Origin: an uncultured Anaerotignum sp. | GTDB taxonomy: Bacteria > Bacillota > Clostridia > Lachnospirales > Anaerotignaceae | DNA: 64,000 bases | Assembly: GCF_905212195.1 (NCBI RefSeq) | Contig: NZ_CAJMDQ010000001.1 | Location: forward strand, 1 to 64,000 | Direction: 5' to 3' | Part shown: in pieces, positions 52,069-62,009 of the stretch | Numbering within the stretch: the stretch's first letter is position 1 | Layout: each line of letters opens with the position of its first letter | The notes under the pieces: generated by a model | Databases searched by the model: none | What the model was told of the DNA's origin: nothing | What the model saw: the letters and a program-made list of their open reading frames with translations, nothing else | Program-made: the position numbers and the translations under genes

Positions 52069-53757
52069 ATGAATTACGCACAAATGATTATTCCGTTTAT
52101 TGGCGGTCTGGCTTTGTTTATCTACGGCATGAACATCATGGCGCAGGGTCTTCAGAACGCCGCCGGCTCCAAAATGAAGAGTATTTTGGAAGCACTGACA
52201 CAGAACAAATTGATGGGGATTGCTCTGGGTGCATTGGTAACAGCCATTGTACAGAGTTCCTCCGCAACAACCGTTATGGTCGTTGGTTTTGTAAATGCTG
52301 GCTTGATGAACCTGACACAGGCCATGAGTGTTATCATGGGTGCCAACATTGGTACAACTGTAACAGGCTGGCTGGTATCCAGTTCCGAATGGGCAAAAAT
52401 GTTCAGCCCTTCAACCATTGCACCTCTGGCAGTTATGCTGGGTGTCATCCTGATGATGAGCGGTAAGAATGCCCGTCGGAAAGAAATTGCTTCTATTGTA
52501 ATTGGTTTCGGTGTGTTGTTTATTGGTATCGAAAGCATGTCATCTTCCGTAGAACCTCTGCGTGATTCCGAAGCTTTCCGTTCCATGTTTGTAACACTGG
52601 GTTCCAACCCTCTGCTGGGTATTTTCGCCGGTGCTTTCGTAACAGCTATTATCCAGAGTTCCTCTGCATCTCAGGGTATTCTGCTGTCCTTGGCGGCTTC
52701 CGGTCTGGTACCTTTCAATGCGGCAGTATATATCATCATGGGTCAGAATATCGGTACTTGTGTAACCGCTCTGATCAGTGGTATCGGCGCAACAAAAACA
52801 GCAAAATGCGTTGGTTATATGCACCTGATGTTTAATATTACCGGTACCATCGTATTCAGTATCGTGGCAATCGTATACTTTACCATCATCAATCCTGCTA
52901 TGGGCGGCGAGATCATTACACAGACACAGATCAGTGCCATCCATACAATCTTTAACATTGGTACAACTTTGATGGTAATTCCCTTGTCTAATATCATTAT
53001 CAAAATTGCAAAGAGAATCAACCACGTACAGGAAATCGAACGCAAAGACGAAAGTCAGCTGGTTCATCTGGACAAACGTATTCTGGAAACACCCAGTCTG
53101 GCTGTAGAAGGCGCAAAACTGGAAACACTGCGTCTGGGCCGTATTGCGCTGGAAAACCTGCAGAGCTCCTTTGATGCACTGATCAAGAAAGATCACGATA
53201 AGATCGAAGAAGTAAAACAGCGTGAAAATGTTGTGGATAAGGTTTGTGACAGCATTTCCGAATACCTGATCAAACTGTGTACTTTGCAGATTAGTGAAAA
53301 AGACAATCAGACAGTAACATCCTTGCTCAATACCATTAGTGATATGGAACGTGTGGGCGACCATGCGGAAAACATTGCCGAACTGGCAGAAGAAATGGAA
53401 AGAGAAGAAATCACATTCTCCAGCATGGCTTTGGAAGAATTGAGTGAAATGACAAAGGTAACATTGGCAAGTTATGAAAATGCCCTGAAAGCATTGGAAA
53501 ACAACGATATTACCTATGCCATGAAAACAGCCGTACTGGAAGAACAGGTGGACGCACTGGAAAAGAAACTCCGTGCAAGCCATATCGACCGTCTGTCCAA
53601 TGCGGAATGTAACGTCAACTCCGGTATCCATTTCCTGGAAATGCTGGGCAATCTGGAACGTGTTTCCGACCATGCAATGAATATTGCGCAGGTAGTTCTG
53701 AACGAAAACAGAGTAGAAAAGAATTATCACGACGAAGCAATCATGCCTGTTGTTTAA
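52069..53757 (+). CDS. Na/Pi cotransporter family protein with PhoU-like domain
   Basis: 562 residues. The first 320 residues are membrane-embedded with the duplicated Na_Pi_cotrans motif: ALVTAIVQSSSATTVMVVGF and GAFVTAIIQSSSASQGILLS. From about 340 a soluble PhoU-type helical region contains TISDMERVGDHAENIAELAE and LGNLERVSDHAMNIA, which bind metal in PhoU proteins. Phosphate uptake or sensing is likely. GGGAGG (52058-52063) favours the ATG at 52069 over that at 52036. Strong codon bias. Confidence 0.92.
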   Translation: MNYAQMIIPFIGGLALFIYGMNIMAQGLQNAAGSKMKSILEALTQNKLMGIALGALVTAIVQSSSATTVMVVGFVNAGLMNLTQAMSVIMGANIGTTVTGWLVSSSEWAKMFSPSTIAPLAVMLGVILMMSGKNARRKEIASIVIGFGVLFIGIESMSSSVEPLRDSEAFRSMFVTLGSNPLLGIFAGAFVTAIIQSSSASQGILLSLAASGLVPFNAAVYIIMGQNIGTCVTALISGIGATKTAKCVGYMHLMFNITGTIVFSIVAIVYFTIINPAMGGEIITQTQISAIHTIFNIGTTLMVIPLSNIIIKIAKRINHVQEIERKDESQLVHLDKRILETPSLAVEGAKLETLRLGRIALENLQSSFDALIKKDHDKIEEVKQRENVVDKVCDSISEYLIKLCTLQISEKDNQTVTSLLNTISDMERVGDHAENIAELAEEMEREEITFSSMALEELSEMTKVTLASYENALKALENNDITYAMKTAVLEEQVDALEKKLRASHIDRLSNAECNVNSGIHFLEMLGNLERVSDHAMNIAQVVLNENRVEKNYHDEAIMPVV

Positions 53758-53770
53758 TAGAAAAGAGAAA

Positions 53771-53811
53771 AAGCCTTTTGCTGTGTGAAAACATGGCAAA
53801 GGGCTTTTTTT
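53771..53811 (+). terminator. Terminator after the Na/Pi cotransporter gene
   Basis: AAGCCTTTTGC pairs with GCAAAGGGCTT, followed by a T run. Confidence 0.85.
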
Positions 53812-53883
53812 GATGGATACAGGCACAAATGCTGGAAAACTGAATACATAAGAAAAGAGAGCAGAAAGAAAGGCGGAATGAGG

Positions 53884-54432
53884 ATGCCGCGTGTTTATCT
53901 GAGTCCTTCTTTGCAGGAGTATAATTTGTATGTAAATGGTGGAACAGAGGAGGAGATTACCAATCTCATTGCTGATGCCATGGAACCTTATTTGTTGGCA
54001 TCAGGTATTGAATTTACAAGAAACCGTCCGGAAATGAGTCTGGGGGAAGCCATCGCCGCTTCCAATGCGGGAAATTATGACTTGCATTTTGCCATTCATT
54101 CCAATGCGGCACCGGAAAGTCTGGTAGGAAAGTTACAGGGTGTGGATGCGTATTATTTTTACAATAGCCCCTACGGCAGAGAAATGGCGGATATTGTTAC
54201 GGAAAATATGAAGCAGGTATATCCTGATGGGGAAAAAGTGCAGTCCGTGGCAACGGCAACACTGCGGGAATTACGCCGTACCAATGCGCCGGCAGTGCTG
54301 GTGGAAGTAGGGTATCACGACAATATAGAGGATGCCCAGTGGATCAAAGAGAATATTGATCAGATTGCAAAAGCACTGGCAAAATCCATTGCGGATTATT
54401 TCGGTGTGCCTTTTCGCCAGCCGCAGGTATAA
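53884..54432 (+). CDS. N-acetylmuramoyl-L-alanine amidase-like protein (Amidase_3 fold)
   Basis: 182 residues. HFAIHSNAAPE carries the central zinc His72, and VLVEVGYHDN the catalytic Glu141; EEEITNLIADAMEPYL supplies the Glu region. The first zinc His of classic Amidase_3 (DPGHGG) is missing: the N terminus reads VYLSPSLQEYNLYVNGG. I recall similar clostridial proteins with this variant, so activity is uncertain rather than excluded. No signal peptide, which also argues for an intracellular or lysis-released role. AAGGCGG favours ATG 53884. Confidence 0.8.
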   Translation: MPRVYLSPSLQEYNLYVNGGTEEEITNLIADAMEPYLLASGIEFTRNRPEMSLGEAIAASNAGNYDLHFAIHSNAAPESLVGKLQGVDAYYFYNSPYGREMADIVTENMKQVYPDGEKVQSVATATLRELRRTNAPAVLVEVGYHDNIEDAQWIKENIDQIAKALAKSIADYFGVPFRQPQV

Positions 54433-54553
54433 ATATTTCTGAAAAAATATACAATGCCTATCACAAATTCTGATGGTTGTTTTATGCTATCCTCCAAAGA
54501 GAAAGTTTTTTTATAAAAAATAAAGGGAAATCGTAACAAGTGCCGTATTTATA

Positions 54554-54585
54554 TTGATATGTATATTGTGTAAATGCTATATAAT
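54554..54585 (+). promoter_or_regulatory. Candidate promoter for the EF-G paralog
   Basis: TTGATA (54554-54559) lies upstream of TGCTATATAAT (54575-54585), an extended -10-like stretch. The exact -10 register is uncertain. Confidence 0.45.
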
Positions 54586-54647
54586 ACTGTATACATGAAA
54601 CTGACGGGCGACTTGTCCGATTATTCAATACCAAGGGAGGTATCAGT

Positions 54648-56720
54648 ATGAAAAGTTACGCAGCAGATAAGGTGAGAAACGTAGTACTATTGGGTCACAG
54701 CGGTTCCGGGAAAACCACTTATGCCGAAGCAGCGCTGTTCTATTCCGGAGCAACAAAAAGATTCGGGAAAGTGGACGAAGGCAATACCGTTAGTGACTAC
54801 GATCCAGAAGAAATTCGCCGTAAGGTATCTATCAGTACATCCGTACTGCCGGTAGAATGGCAGGATACAAAAATCAACTTCTTGGATACACCTGGTTATT
54901 TTGACTTCGTGGCTGAATCCAAACTGGCTATGAGTGTAGCGGATACAGCCCTGATCATGGTTTCCGCAAAATCCGGCGTAGAAGTTGGTACTGAAAAAGC
55001 ATGGGAATACACCGAAGAAATGCATCTGCCTCGTATTTTCTTTGTAAACCAGATGGACGATGAAAATGCGGACTTCGAACGCACACTGGCAGACATGCGT
55101 GTGAAATTCGGTAAATCCGTTGCACCTTTGCAGATTCCTTTCAATGATGCAGATGGCAAATTCGTTGGCTTCATCAATCTGATCAAGAGAGATGCCAGAA
55201 AGAAAGTAGACGGCAAACTGCAGCCCTGCGAAATGCCTGAAGATAAAAAGGACGAAGTAGAAGTTCTGCGTTCCATGTTGGTAGAAGTTGCAGCAGAAAG
55301 CAGCGACGAACTCATGGAAAAATTCTTCAACGACATTGAACTGACAGAAGAAGAAATCTACGATGGTCTGAAATATGGTATCGAAAACAATACCATCGCG
55401 CCTGTAATGTGTGGTTCCGCTACACTGGGCTATGGTGTAAAACTGCTTCTGAATACCATCGTTCGCTTTACACCTCCCGCAAACGAAGCAAAACCCAACT
55501 TCCATGCATTCCACAATGGTGAAAAAGTGGTTTACTGCTCCACAGACGACGAAAGATTCTCTGCATTTGTATTCAAAACCATCGCAGACCCTTATATCGG
55601 CCGTCTGAACCTGTTCAGAGTTATGACTGGTAAACTGGACGCTTCCATGAGCGTTTATAACGAAGAAAAAGATACAGTGGAAAAAGTTGGTCACCTGTAT
55701 GTTATCAGAGGTAAAGAACAGATCGAAGTGGATGAACTCCATTCCGGCGATATCGGTGCTCTGGCAAAACTGTCCAATACTTCCACACAGGATACACTGT
55801 CCTTGAAAGAAGCAAACATCGTTATTCCCAAAATCAGCCTGCCTGAATCCGTTCTGTGCATGGCAATCCAGCCCAAAGGCAAAGGCGATGAAGACAAACT
55901 GTCCGCAGCTCTTTCCAAGATCCGTGAAGAAGATCCTACCATCAAGATGGAAGTTAATAAAGAAACAAAACAGACATTGATCTATGGTATCGGCGAACAG
56001 CAGCTGGATGTTATGGTCAATAAACTGAAAAACAAATATAAGATTGAAGTGGAACTGAAAGATCCTATCATTCCTTATCGTGAAACAATCAAATCCAAAA
56101 CTTCCGTACGCGGCAGATATAAAAAACAGTCCGGCGGTCATGGCCAGTTCGGTGACGTTGTTATGGAATTCGAACCCAGCGGCGATCTGTCTGTACCTTA
56201 TGTATTCGAAGAAAAAATCTTCGGTGGTTCCGTACCCAAACAGTACTTCCCCGCTGTAGAAAAAGGTCTGCAGGAATGCGTACAGTCTGGTGTACTGGCT
56301 GGTTACCCTGTAGTAGGTCTGAAAGCAACATTGACAGATGGTTCTTACCATCCTGTTGACTCCTCCGAAATGGCATTCAAGATGGCAACATCTGTAGCCT
56401 TCAAGGAAGGTATCCCTCAGGCAAAACCGACTATTCTGGAACCCATTGAACATGTGGAAGTTCTGATTCCTGAAAAATACATGGGCGATATCATGGGCGA
56501 CATCAACAAACGTCGTGGTCGTATCCTGAGCATGGACGCTGTTGGCAATAAGAAATGCATCGTTGCAGAAGTTCCTACAGCTGAAATGCACAAATACGCA
56601 ACAGATCTGCGTTCTCTGACTCAGAGCCGTGGCGATTACAGACATCACTTCGAACGTTACGAAGAAGCTCCTATGGAAATCCAGAAGAAAATTATCGCTG
56701 CAAGAGCAGAACAGAAATAA
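54648..56720 (+). CDS. Elongation factor G-like translational GTPase (EF-G2 type)
   Basis: 690 residues with the five EF-G domains. G1 reads GHSGSGKTT (16-24) instead of AHIDAGKTT, G3 DTPGYFDF has Tyr where canonical EF-G has the GTPase His, and G4 reads NQMD instead of NKMD. Domain IV is recognisable at VRGRYKKQSGGHGQFGDV. These features fit the EF-G2/FusA-like paralogs found in many Firmicutes and Thermus, whose function is unclear. The canonical fusA would normally be in the str operon. Highly biased codons suggest strong expression. AGGGAGGT precedes the ATG. Confidence 0.9.
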   Translation: MKSYAADKVRNVVLLGHSGSGKTTYAEAALFYSGATKRFGKVDEGNTVSDYDPEEIRRKVSISTSVLPVEWQDTKINFLDTPGYFDFVAESKLAMSVADTALIMVSAKSGVEVGTEKAWEYTEEMHLPRIFFVNQMDDENADFERTLADMRVKFGKSVAPLQIPFNDADGKFVGFINLIKRDARKKVDGKLQPCEMPEDKKDEVEVLRSMLVEVAAESSDELMEKFFNDIELTEEEIYDGLKYGIENNTIAPVMCGSATLGYGVKLLLNTIVRFTPPANEAKPNFHAFHNGEKVVYCSTDDERFSAFVFKTIADPYIGRLNLFRVMTGKLDASMSVYNEEKDTVEKVGHLYVIRGKEQIEVDELHSGDIGALAKLSNTSTQDTLSLKEANIVIPKISLPESVLCMAIQPKGKGDEDKLSAALSKIREEDPTIKMEVNKETKQTLIYGIGEQQLDVMVNKLKNKYKIEVELKDPIIPYRETIKSKTSVRGRYKKQSGGHGQFGDVVMEFEPSGDLSVPYVFEEKIFGGSVPKQYFPAVEKGLQECVQSGVLAGYPVVGLKATLTDGSYHPVDSSEMAFKMATSVAFKEGIPQAKPTILEPIEHVEVLIPEKYMGDIMGDINKRRGRILSMDAVGNKKCIVAEVPTAEMHKYATDLRSLTQSRGDYRHHFERYEEAPMEIQKKIIAARAEQK

Positions 56721-56778
56721 GAACATTGCAAATAGGATAACTTTATGATATTCTCAATGAGAGAAAATCCGAAATCAA

Positions 56779-56902
56779 GTGTCCAAAACGGTTCCCAATA
56801 AACGGTGGACACATACTATGAAAATGAACAACGGTAGTTAGGAAAAGGCGGGTTTCAAGGTATTTGCTCCATGGAATCCGCCGATTCCGTATCCGTTGTT
56901 CA
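56779..56902 (+). other. Structured intergenic element upstream of the flavoprotein gene
   Basis: Two hairpin systems lie back to back. GTGTCCA (56779-56785) pairs with TGGACAC (56806-56812). TGAACAACGG (56825-56834) pairs perfectly with CCGTTGTTCA (56893-56902) and encloses GGCGGGTTTC (56847-56856) paired with GGAATCCGCC (56873-56882) through two wobble pairs. No terminator T run follows. It may be a structured 5' leader or an inserted palindromic element; no second copy was seen. Confidence 0.55.
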
Positions 56903-56973
56903 GAAACAGGGATTTTCGCATTATGAAAGGACATCATTTGGTTATCCTGTTTTTATATGAAGGAGGAATGCTT

Positions 56974-57843
56974 GTGTTAGACGTAGCAATCATCGGCGGC
57001 GGCCCTGCTGCTTTATCAGCGGCATTGAACTGCCGTCAAAGAAATAAAACCGTAACAATTTTCGGCAGAAGTCTGGACAGCTCTCTGCTCTTTGCAGCAG
57101 AAAAGGTGGACAACTATCTGGGTCTGCCGGATATGGCTGGGGAAGAACTGCTGAATACGTTCTATGCTCATGCCATGAAAAACGGCGTAGAATTCAAAGA
57201 AGCCCGTATCAGTCAGATCATGTCTATGGGTGACTACTATATGATTAATGCGGAAAATGAATTCATTCAGGCGAAAGCCATCATTTTGGCAACAGGTCTG
57301 AGCAAAAGCAAAGGCATTGCCGGAGAAATGGAATATCTGGGCAAAGGCGTCAGCTACTGCGCAACTTGTGACGGTATGCTCTATCGTGGCAAAAAAGTCG
57401 TTGTAGTAGCGGAAAATGAAGAGGGGGAAGCAGAAGCAAACTTCCTGGCGGATATCTGTGCGGAAGTGCTGTATGTACCTCTGTATCAGCCCGTTCTGTC
57501 CTTGAAGGATAATGTAAAAGTCGTCAATGGCAAACCCAAAGCCGTTTTGGGAGAAAATGACCGTGTGACAGGTCTGGAACTGGCAGACGAAACACTGGGC
57601 TGTGATGGTATTTTCTTTGCGAAAAACTCCATGCCTCCTGAAAGTCTGCTCTTTGGTCTGGAAACAGAAGGTAAAAACATTGTGGTAAATCGTAAAATGG
57701 AAACAAACCTGCCTCGTGTTTATGCGGCAGGGGACTGCACAGGCGCGCCTTATCAGATTGCAAAGGCTGTTGGGGAAGGTCTGGTAGCGGCTCTTTCCGC
57801 AGCGGCAGCCATCGACCAGCTGGATAGAGAACAGCAGAAATAA
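56974..57843 (+). CDS. Thioredoxin-reductase-like flavoprotein lacking NADPH motifs
   Basis: 289 residues. FAD motif VAIIGGGPAALSAAL at the N terminus, redox pair in SYCATCDG (Cys129, Cys132) and C-terminal FAD contact YAAGDCTGAPYQIAKAVGEG are intact. The pyridine-nucleotide segment is not: where NADPH-TrxR has a GxGxxA loop it reads VVVVAENEEGEAEANFL (142-158), and the HRR motif is replaced by YVPLY. This resembles the ferredoxin-dependent thioredoxin reductases (FFTR) described in Clostridium; electron donor is inference. AGGAGG (56961-56966) fits the GTG at 56974 better than ATG 56968. Confidence 0.82.
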   Translation: MLDVAIIGGGPAALSAALNCRQRNKTVTIFGRSLDSSLLFAAEKVDNYLGLPDMAGEELLNTFYAHAMKNGVEFKEARISQIMSMGDYYMINAENEFIQAKAIILATGLSKSKGIAGEMEYLGKGVSYCATCDGMLYRGKKVVVVAENEEGEAEANFLADICAEVLYVPLYQPVLSLKDNVKVVNGKPKAVLGENDRVTGLELADETLGCDGIFFAKNSMPPESLLFGLETEGKNIVVNRKMETNLPRVYAAGDCTGAPYQIAKAVGEGLVAALSAAAAIDQLDREQQK

Positions 57844-57896
57844 AATAAAATTTTCTTAAAATTATCTCATTTTTTGCAAAAACGAAGCAAATGAAA

Positions 57897-57957
57897 GAAA
57901 ACCGGAGAAATCGAGAGTAAAAATTAGTTTTTTTCTTGAATTTCTTCGGTTTTTTCT
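57897..57957 (+). terminator. Terminator after the flavoprotein gene
   Basis: AAAACCGGAGAAAT pairs with ATTTCTTCGGTTTT around an AT-rich loop, followed by T residues. Confidence 0.7.
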
Positions 57958-57998
57958 GTATATTCCGAAATATTTGAGAATAACATCTTATATGGGAT

Positions 57999-58027
57999 TT
58001 GAATATTCCTGGGAAAATAGCTAATAT
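57999..58027 (+). promoter_or_regulatory. Sigma-A promoter for groES-groEL
   Basis: TTGAAT (57999-58004), 17 bases, TAATAT (58022-58027), directly followed by the CIRCE element. Confidence 0.65.
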
Positions 58028-58038
58028 AGTATCAGAAA

Positions 58039-58065
58039 TTAGCACTCGATAAAAATGAGTGCTAA
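58039..58065. promoter_or_regulatory. CIRCE operator (HrcA binding site)
   Basis: TTAGCACTC, 9 bases, GAGTGCTAA: a perfect match to the CIRCE consensus, between the promoter and groES. HrcA should repress the operon until heat stress. Confidence 0.97.
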
Positions 58066-58093
58066 CAACAAGAATACAAGGAGGCAGAATAAT

Positions 58094-58381
58094 ATGAAAC
58101 TTGCACCATTAGGAGATAAAGTTGTATTGAAACAGTTAGAAGCAGAAGAAACCACAAAATCCGGTTTGATTCTGACTTCTTCTTCTCAGGAAAAACCCCA
58201 GGAAGCTATCGTTGTGGCTGTAGGCCCCGGCGGACTGGTTGGCGATGTAAATGTAGAAATGGTTCTGAAAGAAGGCGACCATGTTATCTTCCCTAGATAC
58301 GGCGCTACTCAGATCAAATTTGAAGGTGAAGAATACCTGGTAATGCGTCAGAATGACATTCTGGCAATCGTAAAAGACTGA
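58094..58381 (+). CDS. groES: Co-chaperonin GroES
   Basis: 95 residues. KLAPLGDKVVLKQLEAEE at the start, the mobile-loop segment TTKSGLILTSSSQEKPQ and GDHVIFPRYGAT are typical. It caps GroEL. The ATG at 58094 follows AAGGAGG; an upstream ATG overlaps CIRCE and lacks a ribosome site. The gene overlaps neither neighbour and is co-transcribed with groEL. Confidence 0.97.
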   Translation: MKLAPLGDKVVLKQLEAEETTKSGLILTSSSQEKPQEAIVVAVGPGGLVGDVNVEMVLKEGDHVIFPRYGATQIKFEGEEYLVMRQNDILAIVKD

Positions 58382-58404
58382 TTTTAAAACTTCTCAATAT
58401 TTAG

Positions 58405-60051
<1,647 letters not shown>

Positions 60052-60103
60052 GCCGAAATCCCTTTCATGCCTTGGGGCAGGGTTCCCGATGATGGACTGT
60101 GGA

Positions 60104-60610
60104 TTACAAAAAGTAGTTCGTAGACATATTCAGAAATCTGCTCCATCTGTGGTATTCAAAATAACAAAGAAGCTGTTCCGCATTGTGCGGGACAGCTTCT
60201 TTTTGTGTAGAAATGATTGTTCCATCCTCAAAAAGGATTTCCACATTGTCCATGGTTCTATCGATTGCGATGTCTTTGATATCTAAGGAAGAACTTGATC
60301 CGGCATACTTAAATCTGATGAATTGTGCATCATCACTGAGCCATCCAATCATTGCATTGGTATCATCGTAATAAGAGCGAGGATACCATTCTATTTTGAA
60401 GTCACCAACATAGGTGGCTTCTTCTGTGAATAGCTTATTTTTGATGGACCCATCTATGGAAATAGACGTTTCATGGATTCCATCGTTGACAGTATAAACA
60501 ACTGCTTTCAGTTCTTTGGTTATGGGAATGGGGCGCTGCAATATATAAATAATGGCTAAAATGATACATATACCGACAATCATAGACCCTTTTCTTTTTT
60601 TCATCATCAT
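60104..60610 (-). CDS. Small membrane-anchored protein of unknown function
   Basis: 168 residues. A basic start (MMMKKRKG) and one hydrophobic helix (MIVGICIILAIIYIL) suggest a membrane anchor with an external domain rich in acidic and aromatic residues. No family recognised. AAAAGGGGG on the minus strand supports ATG 60610. The frame runs through the terminator hairpin at 60166-60205, so the last roughly 35 residues come from hairpin and downstream sequence. The original stop may have been lost. Confidence 0.6.
   Translation of the reverse strand: MMMKKRKGSMIVGICIILAIIYILQRPIPITKELKAVVYTVNDGIHETSISIDGSIKNKLFTEEATYVGDFKIEWYPRSYYDDTNAMIGWLSDDAQFIRFKYAGSSSSLDIKDIAIDRTMDNVEILFEDGTIISTQKEAVPHNAEQLLCYFEYHRWSRFLNMSTNYFL
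60166..60205. terminator. Strong hairpin terminator after groEL
   Basis: AAAGAAGCTGTTCCGCA pairs with TGCGGGACAGCTTCTTT around TTG; a T run follows on the + strand. It lies about 115 bases after groEL and inside the 3' end of the opposite-strand gene. Confidence 0.8.
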
Positions 60611-60929
60611 GAGATGCCCCCTTTTTGTCGTTGATAGCACTTCCTTTAATACAATTTTACCATTTTTAAAATGCTCCTTCCAGCTGGCTTACGAAAAACA
60701 GCCAATAAATTTTTGGCAGTGAAGCAGTTTTGGTTTTTGGGGGACAACTTACCTTTTTATGAATTTGGAGGAAGAAACATCTTCTATGTTTCTTTTTTTG
60801 TGCAATCGTCTTTTTTGCACAAGGGGAAGGCTGTTGTTTTGGCTGGTTTTGTGTGGTCTGTTTTTTCGGATTGTGCTATACTATACCATAGCGAAATATT
60901 GATTTGAATACATAAAAGGGAGTGCAGAT
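60611..60929. other. Intergenic region with an orphan terminator upstream of ispG
   Basis: No convincing gene. GAAACAT (60774-60780) pairs with ATGTTTC (60786-60792) and is followed by seven T residues, a terminator with no gene in front of it on the + strand. A small RNA between about 60660 and 60800 is possible. TATACT at 60877-60882 is the likely -10 for ispG; no good -35 is seen. Confidence 0.5.
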
Positions 60930-61979
60930 ATGCAGAGAACGGAAACAAGAACCGTACAGGTTGGCAATTTGAAATTGGGCGGCGGCAACCCTGTTGTCAT
61001 CCAGTCCATGTGTAATACAGATACCAGAGATGTGGCAGCGACTGTGGCGCAGATTCATGCGCTGGAAGCGGCTGGCTGTGAACTGGTGCGTGTGGCAGTG
61101 CCTGATATGAAAGCGGCAGATGCCATCGGCGAAATCAAAAAACAGATTCATATTCCTCTGGTGGCAGACATTCATTTCGATTATCGTCTGGCATTGCGTG
61201 TCATGGAACTGGGCATTGACAAAGTTCGTATCAACCCCGGCAACATCGGCGATGAAGACCGCATCCGTCAGGTGGTGGAAATGGCGAAAGAAAAACATAT
61301 CCCCATCCGTATTGGTGTAAACAGCGGCTCTCTGGAAAAAGAACTGGTGGAAAAATACGGCGGCGTAACTCCTCAGGGCTTGGTAGAAAGTGCCTTGAAA
61401 CATGTAAAAATTCTGGAAAAATACGATTTCCATGATATTGTTGTTTCCATCAAGGCTTCTGATGTGCCTTTCTCTCTGGAAGCTTATCGGATTCTGTCCG
61501 AAAGCATTCCTTATCCCATCCATGTGGGTATTACAGAAGCGGGAACCGTTTATATCGGTACTATCAAATCCGCAGTAGGTATTGGCGCTATTCTGGCAAT
61601 GGGCATTGGCGATACCATTCGTGTATCTTTGACTGGTGACCCTGTGGAAGAAGTGCGTGCAGCAAAAGAAATTCTGAAATGTCTGGGTCTGCGGAAATTT
61701 GGTATTGAACTGATTTCCTGCCCTACTTGCGGCAGAACACAGATTGACCTGATTTCCATTGCCAATGAAGTGGAAAAACGTTGTGCTTCCATCAAAAAGG
61801 ACATCAAAGTGGCTGTTATGGGCTGCGTGGTAAATGGCCCCGGCGAAGCGAAAGAAGCAGATATCGGTATTGCTGGCGGTAATGGCGTTGGCATCCTGTT
61901 CAAAAAAGGTGAACTTATCCGCAAAGTGGATGAAAGCCAGCTGGTAGACGCTTTGATGGAAGAAATTGATAAACTGTGA
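60930..61979 (+). CDS. ispG: 4-hydroxy-3-methylbut-2-enyl diphosphate synthase (flavodoxin/ferredoxin)
   Basis: 349 residues. Penultimate MEP pathway enzyme with a [4Fe-4S] cluster. [21 protein letters not shown] at the N terminus and cluster cysteines in ISCPTCGR and [10 protein letters not shown] are intact. It is of the shorter bacterial type. Downstream polC lies 30 bases away and may share its transcript. AAAAGGGAG precedes the ATG. Confidence 0.96.
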   Translation: MQRTETRTVQVGNLKLGGGNPVVIQSMCNTDTRDVAATVAQIHALEAAGCELVRVAVPDMKAADAIGEIKKQIHIPLVADIHFDYRLALRVMELGIDKVRINPGNIGDEDRIRQVVEMAKEKHIPIRIGVNSGSLEKELVEKYGGVTPQGLVESALKHVKILEKYDFHDIVVSIKASDVPFSLEAYRILSESIPYPIHVGITEAGTVYIGTIKSAVGIGAILAMGIGDTIRVSLTGDPVEEVRAAKEILKCLGLRKFGIELISCPTCGRTQIDLISIANEVEKRCASIKKDIKVAVMGCVVNGPGEAKEADIGIAGGNGVGILFKKGELIRKVDESQLVDALMEEIDKL

Positions 61980-62009
61980 TTTGGAAAATAATCGGAAAGG
62001 AGGGGCGAT

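Noticed and set aside
54687..56726. Antisense open frame of about 680 codons opposite the EF-G paralog
   Set aside because: Same artefact; composition is Phe/Cys-rich and no family pattern is visible.
60671..60907. 78-codon + strand frame upstream of ispG
   Set aside because: No ribosome binding site, runs through a terminator hairpin and the ispG promoter, and has no recognisable pattern.
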